Below, piece after piece: positions 9,721 to 18,483 of a DNA stretch of 64,000 bases. The notes under the pieces are model-generated. The model made no database searches. It worked only from the letters and a program-made list of their open reading frames with translations, and was not told the DNA's origin. The position numbers were made by a program, and so were the translations under genes. Source of the stretch: Xanthomonas massiliensis (GTDB lineage: Bacteria; Pseudomonadota; Gammaproteobacteria; Xanthomonadales; Xanthomonadaceae); the NCBI RefSeq assembly GCF_900018785.1, contig NZ_FCOY01000007.1, positions 124,001 through 188,000 on the forward strand. The letters are read 5' to 3'. Positions within the stretch are counted from its first letter, which is position 1. Every line of letters begins with the position of its first letter.

Positions 9721-10937
9721 GCACCCACCACCGGCTGCGGCCGGGCCTGCACCCGGACCTGCGCCTGCGCGCGCTCCAGGCCGGCCCGCAAGTCGGCGAG
9801 CAGGTCCTCGGCCGCCTCGATGCCCACCGACAGGCGCAGCAGGCCGTCGGCAATGCCGGCCTGGGCACGCGCCTCGGGCGTCATCGCGGCATGGGTCATG
9901 GTGGCCGGATGGGCGACCAGGCTTTCCACCCCGCCCAGCGATTCGGCCAGGGTGAACCAGCGCAGGCCCTCGACGAAGGCGCGCACCGCCGCCTCGCCGC
10001 CGCGCAGCTCGAAGCTGAGCATCGCGCCGAAGCCCTTCTGCTGGCGCGCGGCCAGCGCGTGGCCCGGGTGCGAGGCCAGGCCGGGGTAGAACACCTGCGC
10101 CACCGCCGGATGGTCCTGCAGCAGTTCGACGATGGCCTGCGTGTTCTCCTGGTGCACGCGCAGGCGCGCATCCAGCGTGCGCAGGCCGCGCAGGGTCAGG
10201 AAGCTGTCGAACGGCGAGCCGGTCAGGCCCAGCGCATTGGCCCACCAGACGAACTGCTGGTGCAGCTCCGGATCGCGCGCCACCACCGCGCCGCCGACCA
10301 CGTCGCTGTGGCCGTTGACGTACTTGGTGGTGGAATGCAGCACCACGTCCGCGCCCAGCGCGATCGGGTTCTGCAGCGCCGGCGAGAGGAAGGTGTTGTC
10401 GGCCACCACCAGCGCGCCGATGCGGTGCGCCGCCTCGGCCACGAAGCGCAGGTCGGTGATCCGCAGCAGCGGATTGGACGGGGTCTCCACCAGCACCACC
10501 TTGGGCAGCTGGGCCAGCGCGTCGGCCAGCGCGCGCGCGTCGGTCAGGTCGACGGTGATCAGCTCGAAGTGGCCCTTCTTGGCCAGCGCGTTGAACAGGC
10601 GCCAGCTGCCGCCGTACGCATCGTGCGGCACCACCAGCCGGTCGCCCGGCGACAGCAGCGCGTTGAGCACCAGGTTGATCGCGCCCATGCCGGTGGAAGT
10701 CACCACGCCGCCGGCGCCGCCCTCCAGCTCGGCCAGCGCCTCGCCGAGCAGGTCGCGGGTGGGGTTGCCGCTGCGGGTGTAGTCGTACTCGCGCTTGCGG
10801 TTGAAGCCCTCGAAGCTGAAGTTGGACGACAGCACGATCGGCGGCGTCACCGCGCCGTAGGCGGTATCGCGGTCGATGCCGGCGCGGACCGCGGCGGTGG
10901 CGGGACGACAGGGGGAAACGGAATCGGTGGTGCTCAT
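9717..10937 (-). CDS. metB: Cystathionine gamma-synthase / O-acylhomoserine sulfhydrylase family
   Basis: This 406-residue PLP enzyme couples an O-acylhomoserine with cysteine (or sulfide) in methionine synthesis. The PLP lysine is Lys205 in HSTTKYVNGHSD, the cofactor-contacting Asp is in VVADNTFLSP (about 180), and YDYTRSGNPT supplies active-site residues from the neighbouring subunit. Length and the SLGGVESL segment fit the Cys/Met-metabolism PLP family; gamma-synthase versus sulfhydrylase cannot be settled by eye. Its start overlaps the metX stop (ATGA) and its stop overlaps the hom start (GTGA). Regulation should come from the SAM riboswitch upstream of metX. Confidence 0.93.
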   Translation of the reverse strand: MSTTDSVSPCRPATAAVRAGIDRDTAYGAVTPPIVLSSNFSFEGFNRKREYDYTRSGNPTRDLLGEALAELEGGAGGVVTSTGMGAINLVLNALLSPGDRLVVPHDAYGGSWRLFNALAKKGHFELITVDLTDARALADALAQLPKVVLVETPSNPLLRITDLRFVAEAAHRIGALVVADNTFLSPALQNPIALGADVVLHSTTKYVNGHSDVVGGAVVARDPELHQQFVWWANALGLTGSPFDSFLTLRGLRTLDARLRVHQENTQAIVELLQDHPAVAQVFYPGLASHPGHALAARQQKGFGAMLSFELRGGEAAVRAFVEGLRWFTLAESLGGVESLVAHPATMTHAAMTPEARAQAGIADGLLRLSVGIEAAEDLLADLRAGLERAQAQVRVQARPQPVVGA

Positions 10938-11968
10938 GCGGAAGCTCCCGGGGTGCGAAGGGCGGAGGCGAGGATCGCGTCGATGCGGTCGTGTTCTTTC
11001 AGGAAGGCGTCGTGGCCGTAGGGCGAGCGCAGCACGCGCAGGCTGCCGCGCGTGCCCAGGCCCTCGACGAGGTTGACCAGGTCGGCCAGCGGTACCAGGC
11101 GGTCGCCCTCGACGGCGACCACCAGCGTGGGCACGGCGACGGCGGACGGCTCCACGCGGTGCAGGTCGATGGATTCGGACAGGCGCAGGAAGGCGTTGGG
11201 CGGCGTGCGCGCCACGTAGTGGGCGCCGGCCGCGTCGAGGTAGTCCTCGGCGGCCACCCGCACGCGGCCGTGGACGACCTCGGCCGGCGCATCGAAGCGC
11301 TCACCGAATTCCTCGAGCGTGCGGTAGCTGAGCATGGCGAACTGGCGGGCCAGGGCCAGGCCCTGCGCCTCGGCGCACTGCAGCTGGCCCAGTGCCACGG
11401 CGCGGCGCTGCAACGCGCGCCAGGCGGCGGCGTAGGGATGCGGGCGATGGGCACCGCTGACCGCCACCAGGCGCGCCAGGCGCCGCGGGTGCAACGCGCC
11501 CAGCTGCAGGCCCACCAATGCGCCGTAGGAATAGCCGACATAGGCCTGCAGGCGGGCGATGCCGAGCACGTCGAGCAGCGCGGCCGCCGCATCGGCCTGG
11601 TCGGCGGTGTCGATGGGCGCATCCACGGTGCCGTCGGCCCCGACGAAATCGAAGGCCAGGATGCGGCGCGTGGCCGGGTCCAGCGTGCGCCCGGCGCCGA
11701 CCAGGCCTTCCGCCCAGCCGCGCTCGGCGAACACGGCGTTGGCGGCGACATGGCGCGTGGCGGAAATGCCGCCGGCCAGCAGGACCACCGGCGCCTGCGC
11801 CGGGCCAACCAGTTCGTAGCGCAGGGTCAGCGCGCGGGTGCCGGCATGGCGCAGCGCAAGCCGCAGGAGGACCTCGCCGCGCACGGCATCGACATGCCCG
11901 CCGGTCCCTGCATCGAGGGCGGCGACGGCGGTTTCTGTCGGAAGGTTGGCGGCGTTCACGAGACCCAT
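10934..11968 (-). CDS. metX: Homoserine O-acyltransferase, MetX-like alpha/beta hydrolase
   Basis: This 344-residue alpha/beta-hydrolase-fold transferase activates homoserine by acetylation or succinylation. The nucleophile elbow GYSYG has Ser137; the acid is likely the Asp in VEGDRLVPL and the base the His in SPYGHDAFLKEH. It is somewhat shorter than classical MetX (about 370). The ATG at 11968 is preferred over an in-frame TTG at 11989. A SAM-I riboswitch lies in the leader, and metB starts inside its stop codon. Members from this bacterial family are reported to use succinyl-CoA in some cases, so the acyl donor is left open. Confidence 0.85.
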   Translation of the reverse strand: MGLVNAANLPTETAVAALDAGTGGHVDAVRGEVLLRLALRHAGTRALTLRYELVGPAQAPVVLLAGGISATRHVAANAVFAERGWAEGLVGAGRTLDPATRRILAFDFVGADGTVDAPIDTADQADAAAALLDVLGIARLQAYVGYSYGALVGLQLGALHPRRLARLVAVSGAHRPHPYAAAWRALQRRAVALGQLQCAEAQGLALARQFAMLSYRTLEEFGERFDAPAEVVHGRVRVAAEDYLDAAGAHYVARTPPNAFLRLSESIDLHRVEPSAVAVPTLVVAVEGDRLVPLADLVNLVEGLGTRGSLRVLRSPYGHDAFLKEHDRIDAILASALRTPGASA

Positions 11969-12039
11969 GGCGTTGTCCGGTTGGAGCAAGCCATCGAGCT
12001 TCGCGGAGCTCGCGTTCGACGTGCGCGGAGCACGATTCG

Positions 12040-12162
12040 AACCATCTTTCGGCGGACGCGGACGCGGTCCCCGCAGGATTTGGCACCGACCACGCGACGC
12101 TGGCGCGTCGCGCTGGTTGCCCCGGCATCAAAGGGCCTGTCCCTCCGCCGGTCTCGATGGTC
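12040..12162 (-). promoter_or_regulatory. SAM-I (S-box) riboswitch before metX-metB-hom
   Basis: The minus strand shows the S-box core in order: P1 5' arm GACCATC (12162-12156), GGAGGGAC (12146-12139), GATGCCGGGGCAACC (12129-12115), GGTGCCAAATCCTGC (12087-12073) and CGAAAGATG (12051-12043), closing with the P1 3' arm GATGGTT (12046-12040). These are the conserved SAM-binding elements of the family. Binding of S-adenosylmethionine should turn the operon off. No U-run terminator follows; a 6-bp hairpin (12012-11995) lies before the start, so control may be translational. A TTGACA -35 sits at 12196-12191. Confidence 0.95.
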
Positions 12163-12217
12163 CGTGCAGGTTGCCACTGCGCCAGGCCCGTGTCAATCGC
12201 TTTATTCGGATGGAGCG

Positions 12218-13036
12218 ATGGAGCTCAACCCGGGGCAGGCCCTGCTACGCTCCCCGCCCGCCATGCGCCCCGTGCCGCGCTCGCCCGCGCAGGCCCTGGC
12301 GACGCTGCACCTGCAGGCGGCCCCGGGACAGACCCGGGTCGTGGCCGGGAACGCGCTGGCCGGCCCGGTCCAGGTGCGCATCTTCGCGACCTCGCGTCCC
12401 GGCTTCACCGCGGTGCCGGCCCTCCCCGCCGAGGCGGTACTGCCTGCGCGCGGCCAGCGCGTCATCGCCCACCTGTACGCCGGCGCCGACACGGACGGGG
12501 CGGTGGCCGCGACCGGGCTGGGGCTGGAGGCGGTGCCCGGCGATCCGCGCGCCCGCGCCGAGGACGTGGCCTATCGCCTGCCCTTCGATGCCGATGCCGG
12601 CATCCGCGTCGACCAGGCCTGGGACGGGCGCTTCAGCCACCGCGACGCGGAGAACCGCTACGCCGTGGACTTCGCCCTGGCGACCGGCACGCCGGTACTG
12701 GCCGCACGCCGCGGCACGGTCATGCAGGTCGTCGATGGCGTGACCGGCAACCGGCGCGCCCCCGGTCCGGACGGCGTGCCCGCCAACCTGGTGCGCGTCC
12801 TGCACGAGGACGGCACCATGGCCGTGTACGCGCACCTGGCGCCCGGCGGCATGCGCGTACGCCCCGGCGAGGTGGTCGCGGCCGGCCAGGTGCTGGGCCT
12901 TTCCGGCGATTCGGGGCTGAGCACCGCCCCGCACCTGCACTTCGCCGTGCAGGCCAACCGCGGCATGCGGCTCGTGTCGCTGCCGTTCCGGATGGTCGTC
13001 GCCGAGGGCGAGCTGCACTTCCCCCGCGGCGACTAG
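12218..13036 (+). CDS. M23 (LytM-type) metallopeptidase
   Basis: This 272-residue protein has a C-terminal peptidase M23 domain (about 140-265), a zinc endopeptidase fold that cuts peptidoglycan cross-links or acts as a hydrolase activator. Motifs are HRDAENRYAVDFALATG (His and Asp ligands), TMAVYAHLAP, and TAPHLHFAVQ (HxH). The N-terminal part (about 20-120) is beta-rich and unlike known domains I can name. No signal peptide is visible from the ATG at 12218 or from the in-frame ATG at 12263, which is odd for a cell-wall enzyme; the true start may differ. It diverges from metX. Confidence 0.82.
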   Translation: MELNPGQALLRSPPAMRPVPRSPAQALATLHLQAAPGQTRVVAGNALAGPVQVRIFATSRPGFTAVPALPAEAVLPARGQRVIAHLYAGADTDGAVAATGLGLEAVPGDPRARAEDVAYRLPFDADAGIRVDQAWDGRFSHRDAENRYAVDFALATGTPVLAARRGTVMQVVDGVTGNRRAPGPDGVPANLVRVLHEDGTMAVYAHLAPGGMRVRPGEVVAAGQVLGLSGDSGLSTAPHLHFAVQANRGMRLVSLPFRMVVAEGELHFPRGD

Positions 13037-13105
13037 GGCCGGCCCGCGCGCCCGGCACCGCGGCCGGGCGCTTAAGATGCCCGGCAACGGATCCTGGCCG
13101 CTCCC

Positions 13106-14128
13106 ATGTCCCATCCTCTCCCGCCGCCCGCGGATGCCGATCCGCCCGTTCCCTCGTCCCTGGGCGGGACGGATTGGGATGTGCTGCTCGATGCCTTGCC
13201 GCAGCCGGCGCTGCTGCTCCGGGCCGGCGCGCTGCTCGCCGCCAACGCCGCCGCCCGCCGCTGGCTCGGTGGCGCCGTCGTCGCCGGCACGGCCATCGAG
13301 GTACTGCCGGCCGATGCCGACGGCCCCGCCCTCGACGACGCCCCGGCCGGCCGGGCCCGGCTGCGGATCCGCGTGGGCACGGCCGGTCCGTCCCCGGCGC
13401 GGCCGTTCGGCTGGCGGTCCCTGCCCGGCCGGGCGATGACGCTGCTGGTGGCCGACGAGCAGACCGAGCTCGAGCAGATGCGGGCGATCGCGCGCCGGCT
13501 GCTGCGCGACCAGGAGGACGAACGGCGCATCCTCGCGCGTGGATTGCACGGCGGCACGAGCCAGGCGCTCACCGTGATCAAGCTCGCCGCCCATGCCGCC
13601 CTCGGCGAGGACGACGAGGCGCAACGGCGCGAGGAACTGCACGGCCTCCTCGCCCAGGCCGATGCGGCGATCCTCGACCTGCGGGAACTGTCGGCCCGGC
13701 TGCGGCCGCCGCCGCTCGATGCGCTGGGGCTGGAGGCCGCGCTGCGCTGGCAGATCGGGCCGGATCGCCCCGCGGTACCGGAACTGGTCGCGCAGATCGC
13801 CGCGTTGCCGCGGCGTCCCTGCGGCGAAGTGGAACAGGCCGCCTTCCGCATCGCCCAGGAAGGCCTGGCCAACGCGCGGGACCATGCCGGCGCCACCCGC
13901 ATCGAGCTGGTGTTGCAGCCGTGCGATGCGGACCACCTGCGCCTGCGGGTGCACGACGATGGCGCCGGTTTCGACCTCGCGTCCTCGCAGGGGATCGGCC
14001 TGGCGCTGATGCGCGAACGCGCCCGCCTCGTCGGCGGGCACTGCTCCATCGCCAGCATCCCCGGACGGGGCACGACGGTCGAGGCGATCCTGCCCTACGA
14101 GGCCGCCCCGGCCCGGGTTCCGGCATGA
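13106..14128 (+). CDS. Soluble sensor histidine kinase, NarX/DesK-type (HisKA_3)
   Basis: This 340-residue protein has an N-terminal PAS-like sensor region (about 22-120), a HisKA_3 dimerisation domain with ILARGLHGGTSQALT (His148), and an HATPase domain (about 240-330) with N-box AQEGLANARDHA, DDGAGFD and GIGLALMRERA. No membrane segment is seen. The residue after the phospho-acceptor His is Gly149 instead of the usual Asp/Glu that acts as catalytic base, so autophosphorylation may be weak or altered. Its stop overlaps the start of the GGDEF-EAL-REC gene (ATGA), and a NarL-type regulator lies 3 kb downstream. It likely forms one phosphorelay with them. Confidence 0.88.
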   Translation: MSHPLPPPADADPPVPSSLGGTDWDVLLDALPQPALLLRAGALLAANAAARRWLGGAVVAGTAIEVLPADADGPALDDAPAGRARLRIRVGTAGPSPARPFGWRSLPGRAMTLLVADEQTELEQMRAIARRLLRDQEDERRILARGLHGGTSQALTVIKLAAHAALGEDDEAQRREELHGLLAQADAAILDLRELSARLRPPPLDALGLEAALRWQIGPDRPAVPELVAQIAALPRRPCGEVEQAAFRIAQEGLANARDHAGATRIELVLQPCDADHLRLRVHDDGAGFDLASSQGIGLALMRERARLVGGHCSIASIPGRGTTVEAILPYEAAPARVPA

Positions 14129-15858
14129 CGCCGGCGGCCCCCGCCATGGCCCGCGGATCCGAGCCTGCGCTCGCGCTGCAGCGGCTGGGGGCCGACAATC
14201 CCGAGTTGCAGGGGCTCGTGCGCCGGGCAGTGGACGGCGGGACGCCGCTGCTGCTGATGCACCTGGACCTGGACCACTTCGCCTCGATCAACGAGAACAT
14301 GGGCAGCGAGGTCGGCGACCAGGCACTGCGGACCCTGGCGGCGCGGCTGCACGCCCACCTGCGCGGGGAAGGCCTGGTGTGGCGGCACGGCAGCGACGAA
14401 TTCCTCATCGCCGTGCCGCTGGGCGCGGGGGCACCGGCGCCGCAGGCGCTGGCGGAGCGGATCCGCACCCAGGTCGAACTGCCGCTGTCGGTGCTGCCCT
14501 ACACCTTGTTCCTGACCTGCCGCATCGGCGCCGCCTGCTGCCCCGCCGACGCCCGCGATGCCTCCACGCTGCTGGACCGGGCCGAGGCCGCCCTGGCCGT
14601 GGCCACGCGCGAAAGCGACCACGGCGTGCATTTCCACGCCGGCGAAATGCCGCCGGCCGGCGCCCATGCCGGCGGCGTCATCGCCCGCCAGATCGTGGAC
14701 GCCGTGCCCAACGGCGAAATGCGCCTGCGCTACCAGCCCATCGTCAGTGCCCACGACGGCCGCATCGTCGGCATGGAGGCGCTGCTGCGCTGGCACTCGC
14801 CCACCCTGGGCACGCTGGTGCCGGAACGCTTCATGCGCACCGCCGAGCGCCTGGGCGTGATCGTGCAGATCGGCCAGTGGGCATTGCACACCGCCGTCGC
14901 CCAGGCGCGCCAGTGGCGCGACGTGGGCCTGGACGACTTCAGCCTGACGGTCAACGTGTCCACCCTGCAGCTGCTGCGACCGCAGTTCCACGCCGAGGTG
15001 ATGGCGCTGCTGCAGCAGGCCGGCATGCCGGCCAGCGCGCTGACCCTGGAGATCAACGAGAGCGCGCTGACCAACAACGCCGGCTTCGTCCACGACTCGC
15101 TCGGGCGCCTGCGCGACGAGGGCGTCAGCCTGTGCCTGGACAACTTCGGCACCGGCGACTCCAGCCTCAGCGCGCTGGTACGCTATCCGGTGGACCGGCT
15201 GAAGATCGACCGCAGCTTCATCAAGGGCGCGCCCTCGGGCGACCGCGAATCGGCCATCGCCCGCGCCATCATCGCCATGGGCCACCAGCTGGGCATGAAG
15301 GTGATCGCCAACGGCGTGGAGTCGCAGGCGCACGTCGGCTTCCTGCGCCGCAACGACTGCGACGCCTTCCAGGGCTACCTGTTCGGCGAACCGATGGCGC
15401 CCGAGCCGGCGGCCATGGCCCTGCGCCGGCGCTACCTGCGCCCGGACGCGTTCACCGAGAGCCGCCCGGACCGCACCCTGCTGCTGCTGGACGACGAGGA
15501 GAACGTGCTGCGCTCGCTGGTACGCCTGTTCCGGCGCGACGGCTACCGCATCCTGGCCGCCACCAACGTGCGCGACGCCTTCGACCTGCTGGCCACCAAC
15601 GACGTGCAGGTGATCCTGTCCGACCAGCGCATGTCCGACACCAACGGGACCGAATTCCTCGGCCGGGTGAAGATGCTCTATCCGGACACCATGCGCCTGG
15701 TGCTGTCCGGCTACACCGACCTGGCCACGGTCACCGACGCGATCAACCGCGGCGCGATCTACCGCTTCCTGACCAAGCCGTGGAACGACGAGGAACTGCG
15801 CGAGCACATCCTGCAGGCGTTCCGTACCCACGACGAGCAGCGCGGCGGCCGGGAATAG
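14125..15858 (+). CDS. GGDEF-EAL-receiver protein with degenerate c-di-GMP sites
   Basis: This 577-residue cytosolic signalling protein has domains in the order GGDEF (about 10-165), EAL (about 185-430), receiver (about 450-570). The cyclase signature is GSDEF (89-93) instead of GGDEF. In the EAL domain, EAL (218-220), the NVS Asn, LEINES, KID and QG are kept, but DDFGTG reads DNFGTG (Asn340) and AEGVE reads ANGVE (405-409). Loss of these positions suggests a c-di-GMP sensor more than an enzyme. The receiver keeps Asp500 (LSDQRM) and Lys in LTKPW, resembling RpfG-type receivers. It is translationally coupled to the upstream kinase, the likely phospho-donor. Confidence 0.88.
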   Translation: MTPAAPAMARGSEPALALQRLGADNPELQGLVRRAVDGGTPLLLMHLDLDHFASINENMGSEVGDQALRTLAARLHAHLRGEGLVWRHGSDEFLIAVPLGAGAPAPQALAERIRTQVELPLSVLPYTLFLTCRIGAACCPADARDASTLLDRAEAALAVATRESDHGVHFHAGEMPPAGAHAGGVIARQIVDAVPNGEMRLRYQPIVSAHDGRIVGMEALLRWHSPTLGTLVPERFMRTAERLGVIVQIGQWALHTAVAQARQWRDVGLDDFSLTVNVSTLQLLRPQFHAEVMALLQQAGMPASALTLEINESALTNNAGFVHDSLGRLRDEGVSLCLDNFGTGDSSLSALVRYPVDRLKIDRSFIKGAPSGDRESAIARAIIAMGHQLGMKVIANGVESQAHVGFLRRNDCDAFQGYLFGEPMAPEPAAMALRRRYLRPDAFTESRPDRTLLLLDDEENVLRSLVRLFRRDGYRILAATNVRDAFDLLATNDVQVILSDQRMSDTNGTEFLGRVKMLYPDTMRLVLSGYTDLATVTDAINRGAIYRFLTKPWNDEELREHILQAFRTHDEQRGGRE

Positions 15859-15904
15859 GCACGCATGGCAACCGCGACCCTGGCACCCCGCGGATACCCC
15901 GGCG

Positions 15905-17197
15905 TCACCGCGGCGGCTGGCGCACCGGCAGCACGATGCGGAAGCGGGCGCCCTGGCCGGGCGGGCTGCTGGCCTCGATGCGCCCGTGGTGCTTGGCCAC
16001 GATGCTGTAGGAGATCGACAGCCCCAGCCCGGTGCCGCGCCCGGCCGGCTTGGTGGTGAAGAACGGATCGAAGATGCGGTTGAGCAGCGCCGGCGCGATG
16101 CCCGGGCCGGTGTCGCGGAACTCGAGCCACACGGTCCCGCCCTCGTGCCCGGTGGCCACGGCAATGGTGCCGCGCTCGACGATCGCCTGGCCGGCGTTGA
16201 GCAGCAGGTTCATGTAGACCTGGTTGAGCTCGGAGGGCAGGCATTCCACCAGCGGCAGCTCGCCGTAGTGGCGTTCCAGCGCGACCTTGTACTTGAGCTC
16301 GTTCCAGATGATGTTGATGGTCGAGTCCAGGCCGGCATGCAGGTCGGCCATCTTCCAGGACTCGGCGCGGTCAGAGTACGAGAAATCCTTCAGATCGCGC
16401 ACGATGCGGGTGACGCGCTCGATGCCCTCGCGCGACTCGGCCATCAGCTGCGGCAGGTCGCGGCTGATGAAATCGATGTCGAAGCGCGTGCGGATGTCGT
16501 CGATCTCGGCGACCAGCGCCTTCGGGTCCGGCGAGCGCAGCGCGCGCTCGTAGGCGTCGATCAGCGTGAACAGGCTGCGCAGGTATTCCTGCAGGCTGCC
16601 CAGGTTGGAATGCACGTAGCCGATCGGGTTGTTGATCTCGTGGGCGACGCCGGCGGCCAGCTGGCCGATGGAAGCCATCTTCTCCGACTGCAGCAGCTTC
16701 TCCTGGGCGCCGTTGAGGCGCAAGTAGGCCTGGCGCAGTTCCTCGTGGCGCTGCTGCAGCTCGCGTTCGTAGTCCTGGCGCCCCTCCATGGTGTGGAACA
16801 CGGCCAGGTAGGCGCCGGCGGCCTGTCCCTCCGGATGCTGGAAGTACAGGTGTACGATCATCACGTGCTCGCCGATCGGCAGGCTGCCGGCCCAGGCCGC
16901 CTGGCGCCGTGCCTGCTCGCCCGCGCCGGCCGGCAGCAGGCCCAGCAGCCGGGTGCCCGGCGCCGTTCCGTTCCCGTCGCATCCCAGGGTCGCCAGCAGG
17001 CCCCCTCCCGCCCGGTTGGCGAACGCCAGCCGGCCCTGCGCGTCGAACAGCACCACGCCCTCGGCCATGGCGTCGCCCAGGGCCCGGAGCACCGCGGGCG
17101 ACGGCAGGGGAGCTGGCGGCAGGCAGGGCCCTGCAGATGGATCGGAAGCCACGGCAACGCATGCGAGGGACGACGGCGCCACTATAAATGGCTGCAC
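15905..17197 (-). CDS. PAS-type sensor histidine kinase (HisKA/HATPase)
   Basis: This soluble kinase of up to 430 residues has a PAS-like region (about 35-145), a coiled-coil linker (about 150-180), a HisKA box KMASIGQLAAGVAHEINNPIG with the phospho-His in AHE, and an HATPase domain with NLLLNAGQAI, DTGPGI, FFTTKPAGRGTGLGL. No receiver or membrane segment is present. The start is uncertain: GTG codons occur at 17197, 17182 and 17152, none with a good ribosome-binding site. The gene converges on the GGDEF-EAL-REC gene and diverges from the NarL-type regulator, so its response-regulator partner is probably one of these neighbours. Confidence 0.87.
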   Translation of the reverse strand: MQPFIVAPSSLACVAVASDPSAGPCLPPAPLPSPAVLRALGDAMAEGVVLFDAQGRLAFANRAGGGLLATLGCDGNGTAPGTRLLGLLPAGAGEQARRQAAWAGSLPIGEHVMIVHLYFQHPEGQAAGAYLAVFHTMEGRQDYERELQQRHEELRQAYLRLNGAQEKLLQSEKMASIGQLAAGVAHEINNPIGYVHSNLGSLQEYLRSLFTLIDAYERALRSPDPKALVAEIDDIRTRFDIDFISRDLPQLMAESREGIERVTRIVRDLKDFSYSDRAESWKMADLHAGLDSTINIIWNELKYKVALERHYGELPLVECLPSELNQVYMNLLLNAGQAIVERGTIAVATGHEGGTVWLEFRDTGPGIAPALLNRIFDPFFTTKPAGRGTGLGLSISYSIVAKHHGRIEASSPPGQGARFRIVLPVRQPPR

Positions 17198-17301
17198 GTG
17201 GCCGCGCGCGGGCCGCGAAACGGCGCCGCCGCGGCCGGGGGCATTTGAACCGGGCCGGACCGGTGCACTAAGGTGGAGTCCCGTCTCCCGACCCGTGGCG
17301 C

Positions 17302-17934
17302 GTGCGCATCCTCATCGTCGACGATCACCAGCTGGTCCGCGCCGGGCTGGCCAAGCTGCTGCAGGCCAGCGCCGACATCGAGGTCGTGGCCGAGGCCGGC
17401 AACGCCGACCAGGCCCTGGCGATGGCGCAGGCACACCGGCCCGACGTCGTGCTGATGGACCTGTCGCTGCCGGACCGCAGCGGGCTGGAGGCGATGAGCG
17501 AGATCCTCCAAGCCCTGCCCGCCACGCGCGTGGTGGTCATGTCGATGTACGACGATACCGTGCACGTGCGCGAATCGCTGGACCGCGGGGCCGCCGGCTT
17601 CCTGGTCAAGGACGCCGCGCCCGAGGAGCTGGAGCTGGCCCTGCGCGCGGCCGGCTCCGGCCAGGTGTTCCTGAGCCCGCAGATCTCGGCCAGGATCCTG
17701 GCGCCGGTGCTGGGCCGGGAGCGGCTCACCGGCGTGGCGTCGCTGCCGCCGCGCCAGCGCCAGATCCTGCGCATGCTCGGCCGCGGGCTGAGCACCAAGG
17801 AAATCGCCGCCGAGCTCGGCATCAGCGGCAAGACCGTGGAGACCCACCGTGCGCGGATGATGGAGACGCTCGGCTGCCGGCGCGCCAACCAGCTGCTGCT
17901 GCTCGCCGCCCGCCACCGCGACGAGCTGCTCTGA
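17302..17934 (+). CDS. NarL/FixJ-family response regulator
   Basis: This 210-residue regulator has a receiver domain (1-120) with the acidic pair DD in VDDHQ, phospho-acceptor Asp in VVLMDLSLP (about 53), and Lys in FLVKDAAP. A LuxR-type helix-turn-helix follows (about 145-205), with LPPRQRQILRMLGRGLSTKEIAAEL. The start is a GTG at 17302. It is followed after 11 bases by a lone receiver protein, so the two are probably one operon. HisKA_3 kinases such as the one at 13106 usually pair with this class. Targets are unknown. Confidence 0.92.
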   Translation: MRILIVDDHQLVRAGLAKLLQASADIEVVAEAGNADQALAMAQAHRPDVVLMDLSLPDRSGLEAMSEILQALPATRVVVMSMYDDTVHVRESLDRGAAGFLVKDAAPEELELALRAAGSGQVFLSPQISARILAPVLGRERLTGVASLPPRQRQILRMLGRGLSTKEIAAELGISGKTVETHRARMMETLGCRRANQLLLLAARHRDELL

Positions 17935-17945
17935 ACCCGACGCGC

Positions 17946-18374
17946 ATGGCTGCCGATGCCGCCGGGGAAAGGATGCCGCCCTCGCTCGCGGTGCTGCTGG
18001 TGGACGACCACGCCGGCGTGGTCAATGCGCTCGTACGCCAGTTCCGCCGCCACCCCTGGCTGCACGTGGTCGCCAGCGCCGGCAACGGGCAGGAGGCGCT
18101 GCGCGCCGTGCGCCTGCTGGCGCCGGACGTGGTGCTGATGGACCTGGCCATGCCCGGCATGGACGGCCTGCAGGCCACCCGCCTCATCAAGTCCCTGCCG
18201 GATCCGCCCCGCGTCATCCTCGCCAGCCACTTCGACGACGCGGTGCACCGGGAATACGCCCGCCAGGCCGGGGCGGACGCCTTCGTCGGCAAGCTGGACT
18301 ACCTGCAGGAGGTCCTGCCGCTGCTGGCGGGGTTCGCACGCATGCCGGCCGGGGCCGCGCAGCCGCCGCCCTGA
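17946..18374 (+). CDS. Single-domain response regulator (receiver only)
   Basis: This protein of about 142 residues consists of one CheY-like receiver: LLVDDHAGVV (acidic pair), VVLMDLAMPGMDG (phospho-Asp), VILASHF and VGKLDYL (conserved Lys). No output domain follows; the C-terminus is a short Ala/Pro tail. An in-frame ATG at 17973 preceded by GGGGAAAGG is an alternative start that still keeps the domain. It may act as a phosphate sink or shuttle between the two nearby kinases and the NarL-type regulator, or bind a protein partner; nothing in the sequence decides this. Confidence 0.88.
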   Translation: MAADAAGERMPPSLAVLLVDDHAGVVNALVRQFRRHPWLHVVASAGNGQEALRAVRLLAPDVVLMDLAMPGMDGLQATRLIKSLPDPPRVILASHFDDAVHREYARQAGADAFVGKLDYLQEVLPLLAGFARMPAGAAQPPP

Positions 18375-18382
18375 CCGCATCG

Positions 18383-18408
18383 TCCGCCGCCCGGGCCCGG
18401 GCGGCGGA
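18383..18408 (+). terminator. 26-base perfect palindrome, probable transcript end
   Basis: Thirteen-base arms, TCCGCCGCCCGGG and its exact complement, meet without a spacer just after the receiver gene. It can form a very stable hairpin, but no T-run follows. It may stop transcription weakly, protect the 3' end, or serve as a protein site before the prfC promoter. Confidence 0.45.
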
Positions 18409-18483
18409 TCCTCGCGCTCCGGCCGGCCGCTATAATCGTCCTCTTCCCTCTGCCCTTCGCGCCCCCTCCGGAGCGCCGTCCCC

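Noticed and set aside
12030..12045. GGTTCGAATC on the minus strand looks like a tRNA T-loop
   Set aside because: No matching 5-bp T-stem, anticodon arm or acceptor stem surrounds it; the bases belong to the 3' side of the SAM riboswitch and what follows.
17181..17186. TATAGT as -10 box of the minus-strand histidine kinase
   Set aside because: No matching -35 at a proper distance, and it would place the start inside the likely coding region; kept only as a note on start uncertainty.
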